Assembly (NCBI GenBank): GCA_902604575.1
Contig: CACKZH010000007.1
Coordinates: 1-37,371 of the forward strand
Source of the DNA: an uncultured Pelagibacteraceae bacterium
Lineage (GTDB): Bacteria; Pseudomonadota; Alphaproteobacteria; Pelagibacterales; Pelagibacteraceae
DNA length: 37,371 bases
Reading direction: 5' to 3'
This document shows positions 26,305 through 33,595 of this stretch, piece by piece. Numbering within the stretch: position 1 is the stretch's first letter; each line of letters begins with the position of its first letter. Under the pieces are notes generated by a model that was not told where the DNA came from, did not search any database, and was given only the letters and a program-made list of their open reading frames with translations. The position numbers and the translations under genes are program-made.

Positions 26305-26934
26305 CTATTTATTAATTAGTGATTTACATATTGTATCGATTATAAGTTGTGATGAACGAGCTCCTGGATCTATATGACCTTTGGCACGTTCTCCTAAAAA
26401 TGAAGCTCTACCTTTGGTAGCAAGCATGTCTTTTGTTCCTAACATTCTATCTTCAGCAATTTTTATTATCTCACCTAACCCTTCTTTCATATCCGTATTG
26501 CCACCTTTTAATTCATTAAGTTTTTCTGATACTGGAATTAGAACATCCATCATTGTTTTTTCTCCAACATCAGCTTTTCCTCTTTCCTTCATTGCATTAA
26601 TTCCTGTTATAACCATTTCACATGCTTTGTTAAAATCTATATCTTTATCTAAATCTGGTGTTTTAGCCATAGACATAAAGAAAGTTCCAAACAAAGCTCC
26701 AGAAGAGCCACCAATACCTGACAAGACTTTCATAGCAATCATATTTAAACCTTTTTGCATAGGAAGGTTTTTAATATTATCTTCAAGCTCAACTACTAAC
26801 TTAAGACCTCTTTGCACATTAAATATATGATCCCCATCACCAATATTTTGATCTAGTGCTTCAATTTCTGCTGCATTTTCATTAATGACTATTTGAATAT
26901 TTTTTGCTTGAGAAATTAAAAAATTAACGCTCAT
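26305..26934 (-). CDS. dhaL: Dihydroxyacetone kinase-type nucleotide subunit DhaL
   Basis: 209-aa all-helical subunit that holds ADP/ATP and magnesium for phosphoryl transfer to the ketose on DhaK. The three metal Asp residues are Asp28, Asp33 and Asp35 in LDQNIGDGDH, matching Asp30/35/37 of E. coli DhaL; the Gly that usually follows DH is Ile here. GIGGSSGALFG and the C-terminal GHIDPGARSS are family motifs. ATG 26934 is preferred over 26958 because AAAGGA lies 5 nt before it and MSVNFLISQ fits the family; it overlaps the ATPase gene by 11 nt. No dhaM (PTS phosphodonor) is present, implying ATP as donor. Confidence 0.9.
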   Translation of the reverse strand: MSVNFLISQAKNIQIVINENAAEIEALDQNIGDGDHIFNVQRGLKLVVELEDNIKNLPMQKGLNMIAMKVLSGIGGSSGALFGTFFMSMAKTPDLDKDIDFNKACEMVITGINAMKERGKADVGEKTMMDVLIPVSEKLNELKGGNTDMKEGLGEIIKIAEDRMLGTKDMLATKGRASFLGERAKGHIDPGARSSQLIIDTICKSLINK

Positions 26935-27934
26935 ATATCCTTTGGTCTCCGTTATCAAATTTTAAAACTTTATTTGTATTAATGTCAAAATTAATTTTTT
27001 CATCAATTGATGATTTATAACCACCCTGAATTGACGCTAATATTTCATTGTTTTGAAAATTAATAGCCACAACAGTCTCTGAACCTAAATTTTCTATAGA
27101 AACAACCCTTCCTTCGTATGGTCCATCACCCAACGCAATATTTTCTGGTCTAAGTCCAATTTTTGGTATGTTGTTATCTAGTTTAAATAAAGAACCAGGT
27201 AAAATATTTATTTTTGGTGACCCTAATCTTTGGGATACATAAATTGAATTTGGATTTTCATAAATTTCTTCAGGAGTTCCAATTTGAACAATTTTGCCTT
27301 CTTTTAAAACGCCAATTTTATCTGCCAATGTTGTTGCTTCAGCTTGATCATGTGTAACATACAAAATAGTAGCGTTTAGATTTAATTGAATATTTTTTAA
27401 TTCAACCCTGAGGGTTTCTCTTAGTTTAGCATCTAATGAGGATAGTGGCTCATCCATTAAATAAATATTTGGTTCACGTACTAGAGCTCTACCAATAGCT
27501 ACTCTTTGCATTTCTCCACCCGAAAGTTGAGTTGCTTTATTTTTTAATTTGTTTGTAATTTTCAGCATTTCAGCAATTTTCTCAACTTTATTTTTTATCT
27601 CTTCCTCAGGAAGTTTTCTCATTGGTGACCTTAATGGAAAAGCAAGATTTTCATAAACAGTATAATGAGGATAAAGAGAGTATTGTTGAAAAACAAAAGT
27701 CACATCTCTTGAAGCAGGTTGATCATGAGTTATATTTTCATCATTAAATAATACATCTCCAGAATCAATTTTTTCTAAACCGGCTATACATCTAAGTGTC
27801 GTAGTTTTTCCAGCACCAGATGGACCTAGCAATACAAAAAATTGACCATCTTCAATTGTGAGATTTATATCCTCCAAAGCTTTAATTTTTTTATTATAAC
27901 TTTTAAATAATTTTTTTAGTTCTACTTTTGCCAT
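26924..27934 (-). CDS. ABC sugar transporter ATPase 1 (MalK/UgpC-type)
   Basis: 336-aa ATPase of a CUT1-type importer. Walker A is GPSGAGKTTT, the signature LSGGEMQRVAIGRAL, Walker B IYLMDEPLSSLD and the switch THDQAEATTLADK. After about residue 235 there is a MalK-like TOBE/OB regulatory domain (GLRPENIALGD). Its gene directly follows ATPase 2 (TAATG overlap); both look catalytically complete, so the importer probably uses a heterodimeric ATPase pair, as the rhizobial glycerol importer GlpS/GlpT does. Confidence 0.94.
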   Translation of the reverse strand: MAKVELKKLFKSYNKKIKALEDINLTIEDGQFFVLLGPSGAGKTTTLRCIAGLEKIDSGDVLFNDENITHDQPASRDVTFVFQQYSLYPHYTVYENLAFPLRSPMRKLPEEEIKNKVEKIAEMLKITNKLKNKATQLSGGEMQRVAIGRALVREPNIYLMDEPLSSLDAKLRETLRVELKNIQLNLNATILYVTHDQAEATTLADKIGVLKEGKIVQIGTPEEIYENPNSIYVSQRLGSPKINILPGSLFKLDNNIPKIGLRPENIALGDGPYEGRVVSIENLGSETVVAINFQNNEILASIQGGYKSSIDEKINFDINTNKVLKFDNGDQRIYER

Positions 27935-29016
27935 TATTTTATAAACTCGCTGTTTAAAGATTTGTCTGTTTCACCATCAAAAATAATAATATTATTATTT
28001 AATGGTTTAACCTGAACATTTTCATTCAATTTAGCGTTAACAGAGATATCTGTTTTAACTTTAATTTCACCTAAACTTGTTTTAATCGTAATTATTTTTC
28101 TTGATCCTAAATATTCAACTCCAAAAACTGAACCTTTGAGACCTTCATTATTACTAAGAGTTAAATTTTCTGGACGTATACCAAAGAAATTTTTACTTCC
28201 TTTTGACTCTTCAAGTTGTTTGGGAATATTAAATTTAGTTCCTTCGATGTTTACAAAAGATTGATCTTTAGAAATTCCTTCATCAAATTCAAAAAAGTTC
28301 ATACCTGGAGATCCTATAAATGAGGCTACAAATTTAGTTTTAGGTTTATTGTAAATAATATTAGGTTCATCAGCTTGTAATATTTCACCACCGTCCATAA
28401 CTGCAATTCGGTCAGCTAATGACATTGCTTCTAACTGATCATGTGTTACATAAACTGTAGTTGCTCCTATATCTAAATGTAGTTTTTTTAATTCTAGACA
28501 CATTAATTCTCTAAATTCAGCATCCAAAGTTCCCAATGGTTCGTCCATTAAAAATGCTTTTGGTCTTCTAACTAGTGCTCTACCTAAAGCTACTCGTTGT
28601 CTATCTCCGCCTGAAAGAGAGGAAATGTTAGAATTTAAAATATGATCAATTCTTAAAAGTTTTGCTGCTTCTTCAACTCTACTTTTGATATCACTTTTTT
28701 TATAACCTTGCATTTTTAAAGGAAATGATAAGTTGTTTCTTACATTCATGTGTGGATAGAGGGCAAATAATTGAAAAACAAAAGCAATATCTCTTTCTGA
28801 TGCTCTTAACATTCCAACCTCTTCATCTCCAAGATATATCTCACCAGATGTAGGTAATTCTAATCCTGCAATCATTCTAAGTGTTGTAGTTTTTCCACAA
28901 CCTGAGGGTCCAAGTAAAACAAAGAACTCTTTATCATTAATCGTTAAATTAGAATTTTTAACTGCAGTAAAATCACCAAATGATTTTTGTAAATTTACTA
29001 TTTTAATTTCAGACAT
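27934..29016 (-). CDS. ABC sugar transporter ATPase 2 (MalK/UgpC-type)
   Basis: 360-aa ATPase. Walker A is GPSGCGKTTT, the signature LSGGDRQRVALGRAL has Asp where Gln or Glu is usual, Walker B is AFLMDEPLGTLD and the switch THDQLEAMSLAD. The C-terminal third is a TOBE/OB domain (FGIRPENLTLS). It begins 1 nt after the small membrane protein gene and shares one base with ATPase 1. Sequence differs clearly from ATPase 1, so it is not a recent tandem copy. Confidence 0.94.
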   Translation of the reverse strand: MSEIKIVNLQKSFGDFTAVKNSNLTINDKEFFVLLGPSGCGKTTTLRMIAGLELPTSGEIYLGDEEVGMLRASERDIAFVFQLFALYPHMNVRNNLSFPLKMQGYKKSDIKSRVEEAAKLLRIDHILNSNISSLSGGDRQRVALGRALVRRPKAFLMDEPLGTLDAEFRELMCLELKKLHLDIGATTVYVTHDQLEAMSLADRIAVMDGGEILQADEPNIIYNKPKTKFVASFIGSPGMNFFEFDEGISKDQSFVNIEGTKFNIPKQLEESKGSKNFFGIRPENLTLSNNEGLKGSVFGVEYLGSRKIITIKTSLGEIKVKTDISVNAKLNENVQVKPLNNNIIIFDGETDKSLNSEFIK

Positions 29017-29017
29017 A

Positions 29018-29209
29018 TTAATCCGGAAAGTGGCTTGTGATTATGAAACCTATAGTTCCTACTAAAATTACAATAAAAGAATAAGTAAACATCCACATTG
29101 CAAATGGTTGCAACAACATGAAAACTCCAATTAAAATTAATATCGTCGATAAGTTTTCCCAGTAAACTCTTCTAAATATTTTTCTCATTAGTGACTTTTC
29201 TTCTTGCAT
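29018..29209 (-). CDS. Small two-helix membrane protein in the ABC operon, 63 aa
   Basis: 63-aa protein with a charged N-terminus (MQEEKSLMRKIFRRVYWEN) and two hydrophobic helices, STILILIGVFMLLQPFAMWM and TYSFIVILVGTIGFIITS, ending SHFPD. The ATG at 29209 overlaps the permease stop by one base (TAATG) and the gene ends 1 nt before ATPase 2, so it is embedded in the operon; the longer upstream frame lies within the permease gene and is not used. I recognise no named family. Small membrane proteins also accompany the rhizobial glycerol importer (a DUF2160 protein), but this one lacks that motif pattern as I know it. It may be an accessory transporter subunit. Confidence 0.75.
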   Translation of the reverse strand: MQEEKSLMRKIFRRVYWENLSTILILIGVFMLLQPFAMWMFTYSFIVILVGTIGFIITSHFPD

Positions 29210-30153
29210 TATTTTCTTACTGCTCCAAAGGTAATACCTCTTAAAAGATGTTTTCTTAAAATGATTGTAAAAATCATCACTGGTAATAGAAACAAAGTTG
29301 TTCCCGCACCAATTGCTGGCCAATCAAGACCGCCTTCACCAATGATTGTAGGAATAAATGGTGGAGCTGTTTGTGCATTGAATTGAGTTAGTAAAACGGC
29401 AAAAGCGTATTCATTCCATGAAAAAATCATACAAAAAATTGCTGTTGCGGCTATACCAGTCATTGCTTGTGGAAGAACAACTTTAAAGAAAGCTTGAAGT
29501 CTAGAATATCCATCGATCATAGCTGCTTCTTCATATTCTTTAGGAATTTCATCCATAAACCCTTTTAATAACCATACAGCCAAACTTAGGTTTACAACGG
29601 TATACAATATGATCATTCCGAGGTGAGTATCCCCAAGACCTAATTTTCTATACATAATAAATATAGGAACAGCCACTGCTATTGGAGGAAACATCCTGGT
29701 CGAAAGAATAAAAAATAATAAATCATCTTTTAAAGGAACCCTAAACCTTGAAAATGCATATGCAGCCAATGCTCCTAAAAACACAGATGCAAAAGTTGAA
29801 CCAAATCCAATTATCATTGAATTTGAGTATCTCCCCAAAAATTTAGATGGTCCTGTTATAACCATCTCTCTACTTCTAACTAGTTCTTCGTACCAATTTT
29901 CTGGGGCAGGTAATGAATCAAGGTATTCTTGTGATTGTCTTGACCTATTAGTAAATAAGTTAACATATCCCTCTAGGGATGGCTCAAACAAAACTTCGGG
30001 TGGATATGAAATAGCACTATCAACATTTTTAAAACTTGTCATTACCATCCAAGATATTGGTATCAAAGTAATTACAGCGTAAACTATGATAATAGCAGCA
30101 GCCATTTTTTTTGAAAAAGACGAAGGTTCTAAATATGATCTAGAAGTATCCAT
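29209..30153 (-). CDS. ABC sugar transporter permease 2 (MalG-type)
   Basis: 314-aa inner-membrane permease with six helices. The EAA loop that contacts the ATPase is YEEAAMIDGYSRLQAFFKVV followed by LPQ. The N-terminus has a cytoplasmic stretch, then AAAIIIVYAVITLIPISWMV as the first helix. A long periplasmic loop follows (about residues 45-110), as in MalG-like proteins. Start overlaps the first permease by one base (TGATG) and the stop overlaps the small membrane protein gene. Confidence 0.94.
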   Translation of the reverse strand: MDTSRSYLEPSSFSKKMAAAIIIVYAVITLIPISWMVMTSFKNVDSAISYPPEVLFEPSLEGYVNLFTNRSRQSQEYLDSLPAPENWYEELVRSREMVITGPSKFLGRYSNSMIIGFGSTFASVFLGALAAYAFSRFRVPLKDDLLFFILSTRMFPPIAVAVPIFIMYRKLGLGDTHLGMIILYTVVNLSLAVWLLKGFMDEIPKEYEEAAMIDGYSRLQAFFKVVLPQAMTGIAATAIFCMIFSWNEYAFAVLLTQFNAQTAPPFIPTIIGEGGLDWPAIGAGTTLFLLPVMIFTIILRKHLLRGITFGAVRK

Positions 30154-31052
30154 CAGCGTTCCTTAATTTTATTCATTACTTTTACGTAAACATTTCCGAA
30201 ACCAAATATGGTAACAAAAAGAATAACAGCAAATGCTGAGCTGTAACCTGTTTTCCATTTTTCAAACGCTTCTCTTTTTAAGTTAATTGAAGCAAGTTCT
30301 GTAGCAGAGCCGGGACCACCAGAGGTGAGCTCAACAACCATGTCAAACATTTTGAAATTCTCAATCCCTCTAAAAAGCAGAGCTAATAATAAAAATGGTA
30401 AAACGGAAGGCAAAGTAATATATATAAATTGCTGCCATTTACTTGCTCTATCAACCTCTGCAGCTTCGTATAAATAATTTGGAACAGATCTTAGACCTGC
30501 TAAGCAAATTAACATTGTAAAAGGTGTCCACATCCATGTATCAACAATAACAATAGCCCAAGGAGCAAGGGTACTTGAACCAATCATATCAAAGCTTCCT
30601 AAATCATAGAAAAAATTAACCACGTAATTAAATAGACCTACTTGTGGATTATAAAGATAAGTCCAAAATACCCCTACTACAGCAGGTGATAACATCATCG
30701 GTAAAACAATTAATGTGGTTAGTAGTTCATTACCTTTAAATTTCCTGTTAAGAAGTAAAGCTAAACCCAAACCTATAATTGCTTGGAGTAATAAAGTCCA
30801 AAACATAAAGCTTGCTGTAACTTGCATTTTTTCCCATATAGCTTCTTTATTAAGAACTTTAATATAATTTTTTAAACCAACAAACTGAGGTTCTCTTCCA
30901 ATTTTATTTGCATAAAAATTTGTAAAGGACATTTTGATTGCATAGACCAATGGATAAATATTTATAGCCAATAGCAGAAGTACAGTTGGTCCAATAAAAA
31001 GCCAACCTACAGCTTTATCAGAAAGTCCCTTGAATTTTTTTTTAACGCTCAT
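30153..31052 (-). CDS. ABC sugar transporter permease 1 (MalF-type)
   Basis: 299-aa inner-membrane permease with six helices; the first is GWLFIGPTVLLLLAINIYPL. The EAA loop is YEAAEVDRASKWQQFIYITL. It is the first gene after the hairpin that separates it from the binding protein gene, 66 nt away. Pairs with permease 2 to form the transmembrane channel. Confidence 0.94.
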   Translation of the reverse strand: MSVKKKFKGLSDKAVGWLFIGPTVLLLLAINIYPLVYAIKMSFTNFYANKIGREPQFVGLKNYIKVLNKEAIWEKMQVTASFMFWTLLLQAIIGLGLALLLNRKFKGNELLTTLIVLPMMLSPAVVGVFWTYLYNPQVGLFNYVVNFFYDLGSFDMIGSSTLAPWAIVIVDTWMWTPFTMLICLAGLRSVPNYLYEAAEVDRASKWQQFIYITLPSVLPFLLLALLFRGIENFKMFDMVVELTSGGPGSATELASINLKREAFEKWKTGYSSAFAVILFVTIFGFGNVYVKVMNKIKER

Positions 31053-31065
31053 ATGAATTTTTTAT

Positions 31066-31092
31066 AAAAAAAGGGGAGGCGTGACCCCCCCT
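31066..31092 (-). terminator. Terminator-like hairpin between binding-protein and permease genes
   Basis: On the minus strand, AGGGGGGG and CCTCCCCT type arms form an 8-bp stem, seven Watson-Crick pairs and one G-U, around the 5-nt loop TCACG, followed directly by seven U. On the plus strand the same position would be an A-C mismatch and there is no U tract, so the signal is for minus-strand RNA only. It lies inside the ABC operon, where partial termination would make more binding protein than membrane components. In a region this AT-rich a G/C stem is conspicuous. Confidence 0.8.
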
Positions 31093-31118
31093 AATATTTA
31101 ATTTTTTAAGTATTAATG

Positions 31119-32423
31119 TTAAAGTTTTCCGTCTGCTTCGAATACTTCAACCCACTCTTCGATAATTTTATCTAGAGCGCCTTTAGCAGTTCCTTTTCCA
31201 TTAACAACATAGTCATGAATTGCTTCTTGCATAGGAAGCATTAACTCTACGAAAGTTGGTTCTTGCCAAAAATCTTTGACAATTCCCATTGAGTCCAAGA
31301 ATCCTTGTGCATAAACAGTTGATGTTGGAAATGATGGTGAATTCAAAACATCATTATGACATGAGTATCCACCCAGATCCCACCATTTTTGTTGTACATC
31401 TGGTCTTGCAAACCACTTAATGTATTCAAGAGCAAGATCTTGTTTGTCTGAGTATTTAACAACAGATATTCCTTGTCCACCTAATGTTGCAGCTGCAACA
31501 TTTTGTTTTGGATTTGCAAAGAAGCCACTAACTCTTCCGTCACTGTCTTCTTTAGATACACCAGGCCAGAAAGCATACCAGTTCATTTGGAATGCAACTT
31601 GTCCTGATTTGTAAGCATCTAAGTTTGCAACCATGTAAGCATCAGAGTGTCCTGGAGGTGCGCAGTCTTCATATAACTTTCTATAAAATTCAACCGCCTC
31701 TACAGCTTGTGGTGAATTGAAATATCCTTCCATATCGTATGGTTTGTTAGGATTTTCATATTCCATACCCCATGCATACATAGCAGCTGTAACACCCATT
31801 GTTATACCTTCTGATCCACGTTCTGTGTTAATTGCAGCCCCATATCTTTTTTGACCATCAATTTCTCTTCCTTGGAAGAACTTACACATATCATGTAATT
31901 GATTCCAGTTTGCAGGAACTCCTAGATCATATCCGTGTTTCTTTTTGAACTCTGATTTAAGTTCTGGTCTATCAAACCAGTCTTTTCTATAAGCCCAAGC
32001 CAAAGCATCTCCCATAGCCGGTAATGCATAGTAGTTCTTACTACCTTTTGGCCAAGTAGAATATGCATAAACTGTGGCTGGCGAGAAATCGCTCATTGAA
32101 ATTCCCTCTTTATCAAAGAAGTCATTCAATTTTACGTAATGCCCATAAACAGCTCCAGCACCAATCCACTGCGAGTCACCTATTAATAAGTCAAAAGTTT
32201 TACCTTTGTTGTTAAGTTCATTTAACATACGGTCAGCAAAATTTGGCCAAGGTACAAACTCAAAGTTAACTTCTATTCCAGTTTCAGAAGTAAATTCTTT
32301 AGTTAATTCTTGTAAAGCATTAGCAGGGTCCCAAGCGGCCCATCCTAATGTTATAGATTTAGCATTTGAATTTACAGAGAACGAAAATAGAGAAACAAAC
32401 AATAAAATCATTATTTTTTTCAT
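31119..32423 (-). CDS. ABC sugar transporter substrate-binding protein (family 1)
   Basis: 434-aa periplasmic binding protein. A signal peptide is clear: KKIMILLFVSLFSFSVNSNA with cleavage likely after NSNA. The mature protein starts ITLGWAAWDPANALQ and shows the two-lobe family 1 pattern, with DLLIGDSQWIG, a central YALPAMGDALAWAYRKDWFD and YIKWFARPDVQQKWW. Aromatic residues are abundant, as expected for sugar stacking. The frame opens 15 codons earlier, but ATG 32423 has a strong GAGGAG site and begins the signal peptide directly. It is the first gene of the operon. Confidence 0.93.
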   Translation of the reverse strand: MKKIMILLFVSLFSFSVNSNAKSITLGWAAWDPANALQELTKEFTSETGIEVNFEFVPWPNFADRMLNELNNKGKTFDLLIGDSQWIGAGAVYGHYVKLNDFFDKEGISMSDFSPATVYAYSTWPKGSKNYYALPAMGDALAWAYRKDWFDRPELKSEFKKKHGYDLGVPANWNQLHDMCKFFQGREIDGQKRYGAAINTERGSEGITMGVTAAMYAWGMEYENPNKPYDMEGYFNSPQAVEAVEFYRKLYEDCAPPGHSDAYMVANLDAYKSGQVAFQMNWYAFWPGVSKEDSDGRVSGFFANPKQNVAAATLGGQGISVVKYSDKQDLALEYIKWFARPDVQQKWWDLGGYSCHNDVLNSPSFPTSTVYAQGFLDSMGIVKDFWQEPTFVELMLPMQEAIHDYVVNGKGTAKGALDKIIEEWVEVFEADGKL

Positions 32424-32539
32424 TTTATCTCCTCTTAGTTTATTTATTCTAAAGAATAGTCTACCCAAGATGGGTTGTGGCTGCTAGTATTTTTTTTATA
32501 AAAATAAATTGTTGATAAATTTAAAGAGAGGGGGAGATT
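32424..32539. promoter_or_regulatory. Divergent control region of the sugar island
   Basis: 116 nt separate the binding-protein operon (minus) from the TIM-barrel gene (plus). The inverted repeat ACCCA-AGA-TGGGT (32463-32475) is the main symmetry. Putative promoters: plus TTGTGG (32475-32480), 16 bp, TATAAA (32497-32502); minus TTGGGT (complement of 32463-32468), 16 bp, TAAATA (complement of 32441-32446). Both -35 boxes touch the repeat. Both sides have strong ribosome-binding sites (GAGGAG minus, AGGGGGAG plus). Confidence 0.55.
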
Positions 32540-33595
32540 ATGAACAATATAAAAGGTCCTGCAATTTTCTTAGCACAATTTGTAGGTGAAGATGCACCTT
32601 TCAATTCTTTAGATAACATTTGTAAATGGGCATCTTCTTTAGGTTATAAAGGTGTACAAATTCCAAGTTGGGATAGTAGATTAATAGATCTAAAGAAAGC
32701 GTCTGAGAGTAAAGATTATTGTGATGAAATAAAAGGTATAACAAAAAAACATAATCTCGAGATCACTGAGCTATCAACACATCTTCAAGGACAATTGGTT
32801 GCAGTACATCCTGCATACGACACAGCATTTGATGGATTTGCTGCACCTGAAGTTAGAGGAAATCCAAAAGTAAGACAAGAGTGGGCTGTAAATCAATTGA
32901 TGATGGCAGCTAAGGCCTCAAAAAATCTTGGACTACATAGACATGTTACTTTCTCAGGAGCACTAGCTTGGCCTTATGTTTATCCTTGGCCACAAAGACC
33001 AGAAGGACTAATCGAAAACGCATTTAATGAGCTTTCAAACCGATGGAAACCAATTCTTGATCAATTTGATCAAAATGGAGTTGATCTTTGTTATGAGATA
33101 CATCCAGGTGAAGATCTTCACGATGGTATAACATTTGAAATGTTTTTAGAAAAAGTTGGTAATCATAAAAGATGCAACATGCTTTATGATCCCAGTCATT
33201 ATGTTTTACAGAATTTAGATTACTTGGCTCATATAGATATTTATCATGAAAAAATAAAAATGTTTCATGTTAAAGATGCAGAATTAAATCCTACTGGAAA
33301 ACAAGGGGTGTATGGTGGTTTTCAATCTTGGGTCAACAGAGCAGGTAGATTTAGGTCTCTTGGTGATGGACAGGTAGATTTTAAATCAATCTTTTCAAAG
33401 TTTACCACTTATGGTTATGATGGTTGGGCAGTTCTAGAATGGGAGTGTTGTCTTAAACATCCAGAAGACGGAGCAAGAGAAGGAGCTGAATTTATCAAAA
33501 ATCATATTATTAACACCACAGAAAAAGCATTCGATGATTTTGCAGGTAGTGGTGCTGATATTGAAGCAAATAAAAAAATGCTGGGTATAAATTAG
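32540..33595 (+). CDS. TIM-barrel sugar isomerase/epimerase family protein
   Basis: 351-aa member of the AP-endonuclease-2/xylose-isomerase-like TIM-barrel superfamily. Probable metal ligands are Glu186 (CYEIHPGE), Asp217 (YDPSH), His243 (MFHVKDAE) and Glu300 (VLEWE). A ~35-residue insertion, VAVHPAYDTAFDGFAAPEVR, and the SGALAWPYVYPWPQRP loop are features beyond the minimal barrel. It overlaps the next oxidoreductase gene by one base (TAGTG). Family members include isomerases, epimerases, dehydratases and keto-glycoside lyases; its pairing with a Gfo/Idh enzyme suggests it acts on the keto product. Confidence 0.88.
   Translation: MNNIKGPAIFLAQFVGEDAPFNSLDNICKWASSLGYKGVQIPSWDSRLIDLKKASESKDYCDEIKGITKKHNLEITELSTHLQGQLVAVHPAYDTAFDGFAAPEVRGNPKVRQEWAVNQLMMAAKASKNLGLHRHVTFSGALAWPYVYPWPQRPEGLIENAFNELSNRWKPILDQFDQNGVDLCYEIHPGEDLHDGITFEMFLEKVGNHKRCNMLYDPSHYVLQNLDYLAHIDIYHEKIKMFHVKDAELNPTGKQGVYGGFQSWVNRAGRFRSLGDGQVDFKSIFSKFTTYGYDGWAVLEWECCLKHPEDGAREGAEFIKNHIINTTEKAFDDFAGSGADIEANKKMLGIN

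Noticed and set aside
26381-26830. 149-aa plus-strand frame opposite dhaL
   Set aside because: Shadow of dhaL, whose motifs are intact on the other strand; composition is Ser/Pro/Ile-rich, as expected for a complement frame.
32206-32487. 93-aa plus-strand frame across the start of the binding-protein gene
   Set aside because: Antisense to the signal peptide region, no family resemblance, and it would run through the divergent promoter.
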